From VFZN01 sp963709325 (GTDB taxonomy: Bacteria; Acidobacteriota; Vicinamibacteria; Vicinamibacterales; UBA2999), in contig CAVPVV010000001.1 of NCBI GenBank assembly GCA_963709325.1, forward strand, positions 744,001 through 808,000: DNA of 64,000 nucleotides, given 5' to 3'. Under the pieces are notes generated by a model, which was given only the letters and a program-made list of their open reading frames with translations, had not been told where the DNA came from and made no database searches. Below are positions 9,620 through 18,988 of the stretch, piece by piece. Made by a program: the position numbers and the translations under genes. The stretch's first letter is position 1; every line of letters begins with the position of its first letter.

Positions 9620-9649
9620 AGGGCGGCCTCGCTTGGAAACCGCCGCCCC
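9620..9649 (-). terminator. Hairpin after the DUF4412-like gene
   Basis: Inverted repeat GGGCGGC (9621-9627) / GCCGCCC (9642-9648) with a 14-base loop, 26 bases downstream of the stop codon at 9675. The T-run is weak. It is the only structure seen in the 275-bp gap between this gene and the polysaccharide block, apart from the sigma-54-like site. Confidence 0.35.
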
Positions 9650-9674
9650 TTTGTGTCCCGCTCTCAGCTCAACC

Positions 9675-10718
9675 TCACTTCTGTTTGAAGCCTGCCGGGA
9701 TCGCGACGTCGGCATCTGCGGCGCTGGTCGCCACCTGCAGCGTCTCGCTCGTGCTGGTCATGATCGTCGCGCGCCCGGGTACGGCGTCCGGATTCTCGGT
9801 CGGCTTGTCTTCCTTCTTGCGGGCCATCCGCCGCCCGAAGCCGCCGAGCAGGCCGCCGACGCTGGTGGGCGGCGGTTCGTCCTTCTTCGCTTCCTTGGCC
9901 TCGGATTGCTGCGTCTGTCCCTCCGCGGACTGGGGCGGGGCCTGGACCTGGAACTTCATCTCGGTGGAGAGCGGCGTTCCCGTCATCTGCTTGCCCTCGG
10001 CCTGGAACTTCGCCATGGCCTCCTGCATCTGCGGGTACATCGCCATCGCCTGCGCCATGTTCGGCGCCGCTTCCGCGATCATCGGGCCGTACACCTGCTG
10101 GGCGTAGCGGAGCCGGAATTCCTGCAGCTCCTTGAGCGCCGGGATCTCGGGCGCCATCCACAGCGACGTGTCCATCACCATGCCGCCCGCTTCCTCGAGC
10201 TTCTTGCCCTTTTCGCGAACGACGACCGTCGCCACCGACTCCTTGGTGTCGTAGCCGGCGATCTGCTTCGTCCTTCCGGTCTCCTTGACGGAGAAGTCGA
10301 TCTCGTACTCCTTCTGCGGTTCGGAGGGTTTCGACTCTGGCTTCGGCTGTTCGGCGCGTGCCTGTTCGGCATCCTTCTTCGCCTTGGCCATCGCGTCTTC
10401 CATCTGCTTCCGCATCTCGGCGAACGTCACGACGGTGTAGGTCTTCTTCTTCATGTCGAGCTGATAGACCTTCTCTTCCTTGAGGTCGATGAGCTCGCCG
10501 GTGGTGTCGTTGGTGGAGATCATCCGGTCGCCTTTGACGGCCACCGCGCTGACGATGCCCTCCCGGGCCGCCTTGCCACCGAAGAAGTTGACGATCTTGC
10601 CGAGCGCGCCCTCGAACTGGACGCGGGTACGTTCCTGGGTCTTGACGTCGGCGATGAGCGCGGTCGAACCGCAAACGGCGATCGCCGCCGCGAGTGAAGC
10701 GAGATGGCGCCTATTCAT
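9675..10718 (-). CDS. Secreted DUF4412-like protein
   Basis: Exported protein of 347 residues with a signal peptide at 1-23 (HLASLAAAIAVCGSTALIAD). The body resembles DUF4412-type proteins: a repeated pattern of modified or reported residues (KEEKVYQLDMKKKTYTVVTF, KQIAGYDTKESVATVVV) predicting a beta-rich fold. It is followed by a helical section and a Lys/Glu/Pro-rich tail. The function is unknown. The ATG lies six bases after a TAAGCT -10 box, so the mRNA may be leaderless. It is divergent from the gene at 10840. Family assignment is moderate; a generic exported lipoprotein-carrier-like fold is an alternative. Confidence 0.6.
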   Translation of the reverse strand: MNRRHLASLAAAIAVCGSTALIADVKTQERTRVQFEGALGKIVNFFGGKAAREGIVSAVAVKGDRMISTNDTTGELIDLKEEKVYQLDMKKKTYTVVTFAEMRKQMEDAMAKAKKDAEQARAEQPKPESKPSEPQKEYEIDFSVKETGRTKQIAGYDTKESVATVVVREKGKKLEEAGGMVMDTSLWMAPEIPALKELQEFRLRYAQQVYGPMIAEAAPNMAQAMAMYPQMQEAMAKFQAEGKQMTGTPLSTEMKFQVQAPPQSAEGQTQQSEAKEAKKDEPPPTSVGGLLGGFGRRMARKKEDKPTENPDAVPGRATIMTSTSETLQVATSAADADVAIPAGFKQK

Positions 10719-10724
10719 GCGGGA

Positions 10725-10753
10725 AGCTTACGAGGGTATACTGGAGAGGTCAA
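10725..10753 (-). promoter_or_regulatory. Sigma-70-like promoter of the DUF4412-like gene
   Basis: TTGACC (10753-10748), a 17-base spacer, then TAAGCT (10730-10725) on the minus strand. The ATG at 10718 follows six bases later, which predicts a leaderless transcript. Confidence 0.45.
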
Positions 10754-10759
10754 CCACAC

Positions 10760-10800
10760 AGGGGTGACGGCGTTGCGCGCCGTCGCCCCTGTTTTCTTTT
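10760..10800 (+). terminator. Strong intrinsic-terminator-shaped hairpin in a divergent intergenic region
   Basis: A 13-bp stem (10760-10772 with 10778-10790, one G-T pair) and a 5-base loop are followed by GTTTTCTTTT. It points rightward, 40 bases before the ATG at 10840, with a TATACT at 10737-10742 upstream. No plus-strand gene ends here, so it may be an attenuator in the leader of the 10840 gene. Confidence 0.6.
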
Positions 10801-10839
10801 GTACGCGCGCCGATCGCCGCGTAGAAAGGGGAATGGCGC

Positions 10840-11271
10840 ATGACCGATGACCAGTTGCTCACCGAATTCGAGGCCGGGCGGGTGCCGGAGGGCGGGTTCC
10901 ATCACCGCCAGCACGTCAGGGTGGCGTGGAACTACCTGCGGGTGCACCCCCTTCCCGAGGCGCTCGCGCGCTTCTGCGCGGGGCTTCGCCGGTTCGCGGA
11001 GGCGCAGGGCGCGACCGGCCTGTACCACGAGACGATCACCGTCGCCTACGTGCTGCTGATCAACGAAAGGTTGAGCTCGAGCCGGAACCTCGATTGGGAC
11101 GGGTTCGCCGCTGCCTACCCCGAGCTGCTGGCGTGGAAGCCTTCAATCCTCGATCGTTTCTACAGCGCCGAGACCCTGTCGTCGGATCGCGCCAGGCGGG
11201 TGTTCGTGATGCCCGACCGCATTGCCGCGGAGCTGAGCGCGGCGACCCCGGCAGGCGAGTCGCGCGTCTAA
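10840..11271 (+). CDS. Conserved hypothetical protein
   Basis: A 143-residue soluble protein I cannot assign to a named family. The N-terminus is acidic and helical (MTDDQLLTEFEAGRVPEGG). A His cluster HHRQHVRVAW follows at residues 21-30, then LYHETITVAYVLL and WKPSILDRFYSAETL. His clusters of this kind could bind metal, but no known motif is matched. An AAAGGGG Shine-Dalgarno lies eight bases before the ATG. It lies 11 bases upstream of the pirin gene and is probably cotranscribed with it, behind a terminator-like hairpin. Confidence 0.7.
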   Translation: MTDDQLLTEFEAGRVPEGGFHHRQHVRVAWNYLRVHPLPEALARFCAGLRRFAEAQGATGLYHETITVAYVLLINERLSSSRNLDWDGFAAAYPELLAWKPSILDRFYSAETLSSDRARRVFVMPDRIAAELSAATPAGESRV

Positions 11272-11282
11272 CGGGTAGAGCC

Positions 11283-12185
11283 ATGTCCATCAGAGCCGTC
11301 AAGTCGCAGCTCGAATCGCAGCCAGCCGTCGAAGGCGCCGGCGTCCATCTGCGCCGCGCGTTTGGCTTCGGCAGCACCAGCGAATTCGATCCCTTCCTGC
11401 TGTTCGACGACTTCCGCAACGATCGGCCCGAGCAATTCCAGGCCGGCTTCCCCTGGCATCCGCATCGCGGGATCGAGACGATTACCTACGTGCTGGCCGG
11501 CACCGTCGCGCACGGCGACAGCCTTGGCAACGCGGGGACGCTCGGCTCCGGCGACGTGCAGTGGATGACGGCAGGCAGCGGCATCATCCATCAGGAGATG
11601 CCGAAGGGGGACGCGGCCGGCCGCATGCACGGCTTCCAGTTGTGGGCGAACCTGCCGCGCGCGCTGAAGATGACGACTCCGCGGTACCAGGACATCAAGG
11701 CGGCGGACATTCCGGCAATCACAGACGACGACGGAACGCACGTCCGCGTGATCTGCGGTTCGTTCTGGGGCAAGCGGGGCCCGGTCGAAGGCATTGCCGC
11801 GGACCCGCGCTACCTGGACATCTCGGTGCCGCCGGGAAAGCGGCGACGCATCGAGGTGCCGCTCAACGCGAACGCGTTCGCCTACGTGTTCGCCGGGTCG
11901 GGAACGTTCCGCGACGCGTCGGCGCCGCAGCTCGTCGCGACCGAGATGATTGGCCAGGGCGACGAGCCGATCTTGACTGACGCCGGCAACCGCTCGCTCG
12001 TCGTGTTCGATCGCGGCGACGAGATCACAGTCCAGGCAGGGGAGGAAGGCATCCGATTCCTGCTCGTGTCGGGCCGGCCGATCGAGGAGCCGGTCGCCTG
12101 GTACGGTCCGATCGTGATGAACACGGAGGCCGAGCTGCGCCAGGCGTTCACCGAGCTGCGCGAGGGCACATTCCTTCGGTCGTAG
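11283..12185 (+). CDS. Pirin-family protein
   Basis: Pirin, a bicupin iron-binding protein. Some bacterial members have quercetinase activity or modulate regulators and metabolic enzymes. Length is 300 residues, the family size. The N-terminal cupin carries the metal site motifs FPWHPHRGIETITYVLAG (His-His), GDVQWMTAGSGIIHQEMP (His and Glu). The C-terminal cupin has LISV-type text and ends PVAWYGPIVMNTEAELRQA, a pirin hallmark. The ATG at 11283 was chosen because it opens the conserved MSIRAVKSQLESQPAVEGAG. The longer open frame upstream overlaps the preceding gene. A second pirin lies at 38837 and is much diverged. Confidence 0.9.
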   Translation: MSIRAVKSQLESQPAVEGAGVHLRRAFGFGSTSEFDPFLLFDDFRNDRPEQFQAGFPWHPHRGIETITYVLAGTVAHGDSLGNAGTLGSGDVQWMTAGSGIIHQEMPKGDAAGRMHGFQLWANLPRALKMTTPRYQDIKAADIPAITDDDGTHVRVICGSFWGKRGPVEGIAADPRYLDISVPPGKRRRIEVPLNANAFAYVFAGSGTFRDASAPQLVATEMIGQGDEPILTDAGNRSLVVFDRGDEITVQAGEEGIRFLLVSGRPIEEPVAWYGPIVMNTEAELRQAFTELREGTFLRS

Positions 12186-12298
12186 GCGCCGCTTCGCGGC
12201 GTTAGGCCCGCGCTGCTTCACAGCGCGTCGGGCCGCGCCTTGCGGGGTCAGACGCGCAGAAGCCGCTCGCTGTGCGGGCCCGAATCAGCGCCGCTTGA
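12186..12298. repeat. GC-rich palindromic (REP-like) segment at a convergent junction
   Basis: Contains CGCCG-CTTCG-CGGCG and a longer dyad GGCCCGCGCTG ... CAGCGCGTCGGGCC, between the ends of pirin and the DUF3052 gene. The block CGTCGGGCCGCG recurs at 13230. It probably serves as a bidirectional terminator. Confidence 0.45.
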
Positions 12299-12703
12299 TT
12301 AGCGCCGCCGCTTGAACGCCAAACCGGACCAGGTCGGGTCGATCGCGCACACCTTGTAGTCCACCCAGCCCGACGCCAGCCCGGTCTCGCGCACGACGTT
12401 GCCGCTCAGGTCGGTCGCGACCTTCGCCGCCTGCTTGGGCCAGGCGAGCCACAGCGTCTGTCGCTCGATTCGCGGCTGCAGTTCCGCCAGCCTCGCCTCG
12501 AGTTCGCGCGACGAGCGGACGAACGCGACGAAGAGATCCGCCGGCGCCGCGGCTCTCGCCGAGAGAGTCACCTTCGCCGGCAGCGGCGCGAGCGTCTCGG
12601 CAAAGCCTCGCGGCGCGCCCAGAACGCAAACGGCGAAGCCAGGCTTGATGCCCAGCTTCGCCGCCAGCGGCCGCGCGGACGGAACGTCCGGCTGTTTCGC
12701 CAC
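12299..12703 (-). CDS. DUF3052-domain protein
   Basis: Small cytoplasmic protein of 134 residues. It matches the DUF3052 family: KLGIKPGFAVCVLGAP near the start, a central FVRSSRELEARLAEL, and the conserved C-terminal GWVDYKVCAIDPTWSGL. The biochemical role is unknown. It starts four bases after the stop of the OsmC gene on the same strand, so the two form an operon. The junction suggests translational coupling. The overlap of its C-terminus with a palindromic segment marks the end of the transcript. Confidence 0.8.
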   Translation of the reverse strand: MAKQPDVPSARPLAAKLGIKPGFAVCVLGAPRGFAETLAPLPAKVTLSARAAAPADLFVAFVRSSRELEARLAELQPRIERQTLWLAWPKQAAKVATDLSGNVVRETGLASGWVDYKVCAIDPTWSGLAFKRRR

Positions 12704-12707
12704 CGCT

Positions 12708-13133
12708 CTACCGCTTGAGCGACGCCTTCAACGAGATCGGAGTGGCCGCGAGCGCGCGCGCGATGATGCAGCCCTTGCTGGTCTTCTCCGCGTGCTCGAG
12801 GAAAAGGGCCTCGCCGATGTTCGGCACATCGCCCACGCAGGTGAGATCGATGTGGGTGATCAGGAAGCCCTTGTCATCCTTGCCGAGGTGCACGTCGGCG
12901 GTGGTGTGAATGCTGTTGGCCACGAACCCGAGCTGCGCCAGCGTGTTGGCGAGCGCCATCGAGAAGCACCCGCCGAGCGCTGCCCCGATCATCTCCTCGG
13001 GATTTGCGCCGGGCTTGTCCTCGAAACGCGACGTGAACGAGTAATCGCCTTCGTAGGCGCCGCTCCCGAACTTGACGTGGCCCTTGCCAGCCTTGAGATC
13101 ACCCTTCCACTCCGCAATCGCCTGACGTGCCAT
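12708..13133 (-). CDS. OsmC-family peroxiredoxin
   Basis: OsmC/Ohr superfamily thiol peroxidase that reduces organic hydroperoxides, 141 residues. The two redox cysteines are present: GAALGGCFSMAL and SKGCIIARAL. The motif FTSRFEDKPGANPEEMIGAA, which supplies the active-site Arg/Glu environment, precedes the first Cys. The OsmC-type 'ITHIDLTCVG' strand follows. The ATG at 13133 (MARQAIAEWKGDLKAGKG) is the usual family start. An in-frame upstream ATG adds 15 unlike residues. It heads an operon with DUF3052. Confidence 0.88.
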   Translation of the reverse strand: MARQAIAEWKGDLKAGKGHVKFGSGAYEGDYSFTSRFEDKPGANPEEMIGAALGGCFSMALANTLAQLGFVANSIHTTADVHLGKDDKGFLITHIDLTCVGDVPNIGEALFLEHAEKTSKGCIIARALAATPISLKASLKR

Positions 13134-13185
13134 GCAACCCTCCTGATGAGTGCTTGTCGAAGCCGTGCAATCACCCATCGTATTA

Positions 13186-13268
13186 CAGGCGCGCCAGGTC
13201 GCAGCGCGTCAGGCGTCGCTGGCGCTCGTCGGGCCGCGTGGCCGACCGCGCGAAGCGCGGCCTGCCGG
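13186..13268. repeat. GC-rich palindromic segment upstream of the OsmC gene
   Basis: Short dyads, including CCGCGC-GAA-GCGCGG, and the block CGTCGGGCCGCG shared with 12225-12240. REP-like; no coding signal. It separates the FtsB-like gene end from the OsmC promoter region. Confidence 0.35.
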
Positions 13269-13281
13269 ATGCAGTGAGGCT

Positions 13282-13629
13282 CTACTGACGCGGCGGGGCG
13301 TCCTTGACGATGAAGACCTTTTCGCCGGGCTTGATCAGCAGCAGATCGCGGCGCGCCACCGATTCGATCGCCGTCGGATCCTCGCGGAGGCGGCGGGCCG
13401 TCTCACGAAGCGCCGAATTGTCGTCCTTGGCCTGCTGCAGCGCGCGTTCCACCGCGGCGAAGGTCCGCCGTGCCTGGAGCAGGGCGAGCACGCCGTTCTC
13501 GCCGACCACCGCGTCGACAAGGACGACCGCGGTAATGAAGAGGAGGGTGAAGCGGACGATCTTGCGGCCGCGGCCGCTCGATCGCGGCGGAAGGGGAGCG
13601 GCGGCGGGGCGCTGATCGCGCGGAGTCAC
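13282..13629 (-). CDS. Septum-formation initiator (FtsB/DivIC-like) protein
   Basis: Bitopic membrane protein of 115 residues in the FtsB/DivIC family, which joins the divisome through a coiled coil. A short Arg/Pro-rich cytoplasmic N-terminus precedes one membrane helix (FTLLFITAVVLVDAVVG, about 27-43). An Ala/Gln/Arg/Leu coiled coil (ARRTFAAVERALQQAKDDNS) follows. The family tail is DPTAIESVARRDLLLIKPGE. The start is GTG at 13629 and overlaps the preceding stop codon (GTGA), implying coupling to the ribbon-helix-helix gene. Confidence 0.82.
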   Translation of the reverse strand: MTPRDQRPAAAPLPPRSSGRGRKIVRFTLLFITAVVLVDAVVGENGVLALLQARRTFAAVERALQQAKDDNSALRETARRLREDPTAIESVARRDLLLIKPGEKVFIVKDAPPRQ

Positions 13630-13862
13630 CGATCCTCCGAGCCGGTCTTGACCGACGGCGGCGCGCCTTGGCTCTGACCGAGGCCCAGGTACTGCTCCAG
13701 GGCTCTGATGAGCACGGAACGCAGGTCGGCCCGTTCGTCCATCGCGCGGATCTTGGCGGCGCGCCAGAGATCGCCCGGGAGCTCAACGGTAGTCTTGACC
13801 GTGTCGCTGTCGGTCCGTTTTCCCGCCACTGCGGGTAGCAGTCTAGGCTTGAACACGGTCAT
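13626..13862 (-). CDS. Ribbon-helix-helix-like DNA-binding protein
   Basis: Small protein of 78 residues with a CopG/Arc-like ribbon-helix-helix pattern: a beta strand VKTTVELP, then LWRAAKIRAMDERADLRSVLIRALEQYL. It is probably a dimeric repressor or antitoxin-like regulator, but no toxin gene is adjacent. I chose the ATG at 13862. The other in-frame ATG at 13898 lies within the TATAAA -10 box of the promoter on this strand and could not be on the transcript. The stop overlaps the GTG start of the FtsB-like gene by four bases. Confidence 0.65.
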   Translation of the reverse strand: MTVFKPRLLPAVAGKRTDSDTVKTTVELPGDLWRAAKIRAMDERADLRSVLIRALEQYLGLGQSQGAPPSVKTGSEDR

Positions 13863-13897
13863 ACGGCAAGGCTTGTCAGCGCGTCCCCGCGGACGCA

Positions 13898-13926
13898 TTT
13901 ATACATAGTGGCGCGGTTACATGCAA
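13898..13926 (-). promoter_or_regulatory. Sigma-70-like promoter for the RHH/ftsB-like pair
   Basis: TTGCAT (13926-13921), a 17-base spacer and TATAAA (13903-13898) on the minus strand. It predicts a start near 13891 and a leader of about 28 bases before ATG 13862. Confidence 0.6.
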
Positions 13927-13979
13927 ACCTTTTTATGTGGAAACGGTTTTACGGGTATACTCCGGCCCATCTGCTCGCA

Positions 13980-14324
13980 ATGGCACAAACTGACACCGAC
14001 CTCGTTATCGCCCTGACAACGGTCCCGATGGACCTGGATGTCGACGAGCTGGTCCGTAAGCTGCTGGAGCGCCGGCTGGTCGCGTGCGCGAACGTGCTTC
14101 CGCCGATGCGGTCTGCCTACTGGTGGAAGGGGACGATCGAGACGGCGGAGGAGCGCCAGATCGTTTTCAAGACGCGGCAGGGGTGTGTCAACGCCCTGGA
14201 GGCGGCCCTACTGGAGCTGCACCCCTTCGAGGTTCCGGAGTTCCTCATGATTCCCGTTTCCGGCGGGGGCGAAGCATATCTGCGGTGGGTGAGAGAGGAA
14301 ACAAAAGAAAGGGCAGAAGACTAG
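13980..14324 (+). CDS. cutA: CutA divalent-cation tolerance protein
   Basis: CutA1, a small trimeric ferredoxin-fold protein linked to divalent cation tolerance, 114 residues. Conserved text: ALTTVPMDLDVDELVRKLLERRLVACANVLP, then SAYWWKGTIETAEERQIVFKT and ELHPFEVPEFLMIPV. The ATG at 13980 matches the family start. An upstream in-frame ATG adds 24 unlike residues. A TATACT box lies at 13956-13961 and there is no clear Shine-Dalgarno. It is divergent from the RHH gene. Its 3' end runs into a hairpin with a T-run. Confidence 0.92.
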   Translation: MAQTDTDLVIALTTVPMDLDVDELVRKLLERRLVACANVLPPMRSAYWWKGTIETAEERQIVFKTRQGCVNALEAALLELHPFEVPEFLMIPVSGGGEAYLRWVREETKERAED

Positions 14325-14398
14325 GCTCAGCCTTCCGCCCTTTTGCCTTGAGCCTTTTGCTTCCGCCTGGCTTGTTGCCTTTTGCCTTGCCGGGGACC
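14308..14398 (+). terminator. cutA terminator hairpin merged with GCCTTTT repeats
   Basis: The stem AAAGGGC-A-GAAG (14308-14319) pairs with CTTC-C-GCCCTTT (14332-14343), with one mismatch, and a TTTT run follows. Beyond it are degenerate copies of GCCTTTT/GCCTTGA up to the response-regulator stop codon. The cutA stop codon lies inside the loop. Confidence 0.6.
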
Positions 14399-14806
14399 TC
14401 AGGCGGCGCAGGTCGGGAGCAGTGCCCGCAACTTCTCGAGGTCCAGCGGCTTGGTCAGGAAGTGGGCCCCCAGAGTGGCCGCCTCCTTCCGAAGCACCGG
14501 GTCGTCGAACCCGGAGACCACCAGCCACTGGGTATTCGGACTGTTCGACTGCGAATAGTGAATCAGCTGCAGGCCGTTGTAGTTGCCGAGCCGGACGTCG
14601 ACGATGACGGCGGCCGGCCGCGCCTGGCTCAGGTAGGCGCGGGCGTCCGCGTATGCGCGGAACGTCTTTGTTTCATGCCCCCAGTGCTTGAGGATCTGCT
14701 CCACGGCAACAAGGCAGCTGACGTCGTCGTCGACGATGACGATGGGGCCGGTTTCGGCTGGGGCGATGCCTGGTTCGGAGGAGATAGTCATCGGACCGCT
14801 ACCCAT
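14399..14806 (-). CDS. Stand-alone response-regulator receiver protein
   Basis: Single-domain receiver (CheY-like) of 135 residues. An acidic pocket IVIVDDDVSC and phospho-acceptor Asp in AAVIVDVRLG are present. The switch Ser is in WLVVSGFDD and the invariant Lys in FLTKPLD. No output domain follows. The gene begins six bases after the stop of the sigma-54 activator on the same strand. That activator itself lacks a receiver domain, so the pair may be a split NtrC-type regulator. ATGs at 14806 and 14791 are both possible. No histidine kinase is nearby. Confidence 0.85.
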   Translation of the reverse strand: MGSGPMTISSEPGIAPAETGPIVIVDDDVSCLVAVEQILKHWGHETKTFRAYADARAYLSQARPAAVIVDVRLGNYNGLQLIHYSQSNSPNTQWLVVSGFDDPVLRKEAATLGAHFLTKPLDLEKLRALLPTCAA

Positions 14807-14812
14807 TGAAGA

Positions 14813-15961
14813 TTATCCCGCAACCGCGACCGGCCGTGAACTGCCGTGTTGCGACCGGCTGGAGATCGTCCGGAAGCGCTGGAACGGCAAGTGGCAATTG
14901 TGCTTCCGCAGGAATCCGAGGAAGCGCTTGTAGTCTTCGCCGGGCATGTTGAAGAGCGCGACCACCAAGCGGTAGTTGCCGTTGGTCTGCTCGAGGCCCA
15001 GCTCGATGATCCGCCGCAGGTCGTTGCGGGTGAGATCGCGCGACATGAACAGCGGGTAGACCGTTGCCCAGAACGATTCGCCGTGCCGCAGCATGCGTGC
15101 CATCAACTCGTCCACCTGCGACGACTGCACGGTGGTTGGCGTCGCGCCGGGCGTTGCGGCCACTTCGACGCGCTCTGCGGTCCGCACCAACTCCACGGGC
15201 AGGTCGATCGGACGCAGCACTGGTCCCGAGCGACTTGAGCGCGATCCGCTCGGCGACGTTGCGCAGCTCGCGGATGTTGCCCGGCCACCGATACGTCATC
15301 AGCGCGTCCCACGTGGCCTGCTCGATGCGCGGCCGCTCGACGCGGTGCTGATCGCAGTAGAACCCTAGGTAGTGCTCGAACAGGATCGGCACGTCCTCGA
15401 TGCGCTCGCGCAGCGGCGCGATGTGCATGCGGATCACGTTGAGACGGAAGAACAGATCCTCGCGGAAGTTGCCGGCGGCGATCTCCTTCGGCAGATCGCG
15501 GTTGGTCGCCGTGATCAGCCGCACGTTGACGCGGGTGTGCGAGCGGTCCGCGCCGATGCGCTGGATCTCGCCGGTCTCAAGGAAGCGCAGGAGCACCACC
15601 TGCATGCGGGTGCTCATCTCGCCGACTTCGTCGAGGAAGACGGTGCCGTTCGGCGCCATCTCCAGCAGTCCGGGTTTGTCGCGATACGCGCCGGTGAAGC
15701 TGCCGCGTACGTGGCCGAAGAACTCCGACTCGAGCAGCGAATCGGGCAGGCCGGCGCAGTTGACCGTGACCAGCCGGCCCGAGCCGCGCGGGCGCTACGC
15801 TCGTGGATCAGGCGCGCGACGACTTCCTTGCCGACGCCAGTCTCACCGGTGATGAGCACCTTGGCGCCGGAACGCGCCGCACAGTCGATCTCGGTCTGGA
15901 TGGTCCGGACCGCTTCGCTGCGGCCGAGCAAACGCACTTCCGAATTGGGTACCGCTGACAC
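14813..15961 (-). CDS. Sigma-54-dependent activator (AAA+), frameshifted
   Basis: Bacterial enhancer-binding protein of about 382 residues when joined. It opens from a GTG behind AGGGGGG with AVPNSEVRLLGRSEAV. Walker A is GETGVGKE, the sigma-54 contact loop is GSFTGAY, and Walker B is FLDEVGEM. It continues with RFLETGEIQRIGADR and an Arg finger region REDLFFRLNV. There is no N-terminal sensor or receiver domain. The C-terminus (ESFWATVYPLFM ... YKRFLGFLRKHNCHLPFQ) replaces a plain Fis helix and is shared with the activator at 16423. Reading frames change near 15778 and 15226 by single-base shifts. Confidence 0.78.
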
Positions 15962-16422
15962 CACTGCCCCCCTGTGAACCGCCGTCGGCTGCTGCCCGCA
16001 TTGCAGTGTCGGCCGCCGTCCTGCGTATCCTACTGTAGTGGCGGAGACTAATGTCAACCGAAATATCGTCTATAGTCAGCATTTGTCGTATACATGCACA
16101 ACAAGTTCGCCGAAACAGTGTGCGAATGTGCTGCAAATCTGGGTCCTCAAGCGGCGGACCACTCGAACGGACAGAGGGATCACCCGATATCCGTTCTGCC
16201 CCGAGTGCGGCGCAGGCATCGAGCGCCGCTAAAAGCACCGAAAGTCTCCTAATTCACGTACATTCTTCCAGCGCCGATAGCCTTCGGTCGGATTGTCCGC
16301 GCCGGCCAGGAAGCGCAGTCCGCGCGCATGAACGCGGTAAGCCATTTGACCTGTCAGTATTTACGACAGATGCTGGCGCGGCGGCCGGATGCGGTCGGGT
16401 TGTTGCTTCGGTCGCGTGGCGG
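15962..16422. other. Long divergent intergenic region between two sigma-54 activators
   Basis: About 460 bp without a convincing gene. It is less GC-rich than its flanks near 16050-16140. On the minus strand TTGACA lies at 16054-16059 (plus-strand TGTCAA), with no strong -10. On the plus strand a dyad CTGTC-N9-GACAG lies at about 16351-16370. A plus-strand frame at 16038-16232 starting with GTG ends in FCPECGAGIERR, a possible zinc knuckle, but lacks other support. Confidence 0.4.
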
Positions 16423-17516
<1,094 letters not shown>

Positions 17517-17543
<27 letters not shown>

Positions 17544-17700
17544 GAGCCAGGAGACAGGACAGGGACGAGGAACTAGGAACCAGGAACCAGGAACTAGGAA
17601 ACTGGAAGTCGCACGTTTCTGTTTCGTGGTTCCTATTTCCTAGTTCCTGTTTCCTAGTTCCTGTTCCTTCCCGCCTCCTGCCTCCTGATTCCTGCTTTTG
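17517..17700. repeat. 180-bp imperfect inverted repeat made of 7-8 bp units
   Basis: The left arm (about 17521-17605) is built from AGGAGNC and GGAACTA/GGAACCA units. The right arm (about 17612-17697) has their complements (TTCCTAG, TTCCTGT, CCTCCTG). The arms can pair over roughly 80 bp with mismatches. It fills the gap between the ends of the convergent activator and PLP-enzyme genes. Confidence 0.8.
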
Positions 17701-17703
17701 TCC

Positions 17704-18859
17704 CTACGCGAGGGCTTGCGTCAGATCGGTCTTGAGGTCGTCGACGTCCTCGATCCCGACCGAGACGCGCACCAGTCCATCGCTGATGCCGATGGCCGCG
17801 CGCCGTTCCGGCGGCACCGAGGCGTGGGTCATCACCGCCGGGTGCGAGATCAGCGTCTCGACGCCGCCGAGGCTTTCGGCCAGGGCCAGCAGGCGGACGC
17901 GCCCGAGCAGCCGCCTCGCCGCGTCGATCGATCCGGTGTCGAACGAGATCAGCCCGCCGAACCCGCGCATCTGCCGCGCCGCGAGTGCGTGCTGCGGGTG
18001 CGACGGCAGGCCCGGGATAGATCGTCTGCTGTGACCTTCGGGTGGCCGGCAAGGAACTCCGCCAGCGCCATCGCGTTGGCGTTGGTCCGCTCCATCCGGA
18101 CGTCGAGGGTCTTGGTCCCGCGCAGCACCAGCCACGAGTCCATCGGGCCGAGGATCGCGCCGGCCGCGTTCTGCACGAACCGCATCCACTCCTCGTCGTC
18201 GGCTCGGCGGACGACGACGATGCCGCCGACGCTGTCGCTGTGGCCGTTGAGGAACTTCGTCGTGCTGTGCACGACGATGTCGGCGCCGAGCGCCAGGGGC
18301 TGCTGGAGGTAGGGGCTGGCGAAGGTGTTGTCCACGACCACGCGAACGCCGTGCCGGTGCGCGATGTCGCTGGCCGCGGCGAGGTCGGTGATCCGGAGCA
18401 GCGGGTTGGTCGGTGACTCGAGGAACAGGTACTTGGTGCGCGGGGTGATCGCCGGCGCGATCAGATCGAGGTTCGACGAGTCCACGTAGGAGAAGCACAG
18501 GCCGAACTTGCGGCGGACGCGCTCGAACAGGCGGAACGTGCCGCCGTAGGTGTTGTCGCTGACCAGGACGTGGTCGCCCGACTCGAGCCGCGTCAGGATC
18601 GCGTCGATGGCCGCCATGCCCGACGCGAACGCGAAGCCCGGCGATGCCGCTTTCGATTGCCGCGACGTTGCGCTCGAGCGCCATCCGGGTCGGGTTCTGG
18701 GTCCGACCGTACTCGAATCCCTTGTGCTGACCGAGGCCCTTCCTGGACGTAGGTCGAGGTCTGGTAGATCGGCGTGATGATTGCGCCGGTGCTCGGATCG
18801 GGCTCCTGGCCGGCATGAATGCAGATGGTGCTGAAGCGCGCGTCGTCGTTCAGTTTCAT
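17704..18859 (-). CDS. Cys/Met-metabolism PLP enzyme (cystathionine gamma-synthase/lyase type), frameshifted
   Basis: Trans-sulfuration enzyme of about 384 residues when joined. It is cytoplasmic and acts on cystathionine, homoserine esters or methionine. It starts MKLNDDARFSTICIHAGQEP, has TPIYQTSTYVQEG, the PLP-phosphate segment FASGMAAID, and the PLP lysine in HSTTKFLNGHSD. It ends with SLGGVETLISHPAVMTHASV, where the Arg-containing substrate region follows. Three single-base shifts (about 18740, 18640 and 18020) break the frame although all family motifs survive. Synthase and lyase cannot be separated by eye. It is divergent from the phosphatase gene. Confidence 0.82.
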
Positions 18860-18988
18860 GGGCGGTAATCCAAGTCGCTAACGATACTCTGATATCATTT
18901 TCGCGCGCAAACACCGCGCGCCGCGGTTCGACGCGCGTCGCAGCGCGCGTGACCGGGTCCCTTGGCGTGGTCGCCGCGCGCGCTGCCT

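Noticed and set aside
16038..16232. Possible 64-residue zinc-knuckle protein ending FCPECGAGIERR
   Set aside because: GTG start without ribosome site, a single Cys pair in zinc spacing, and no conserved neighbours. Kept only as a note on the intergenic region.
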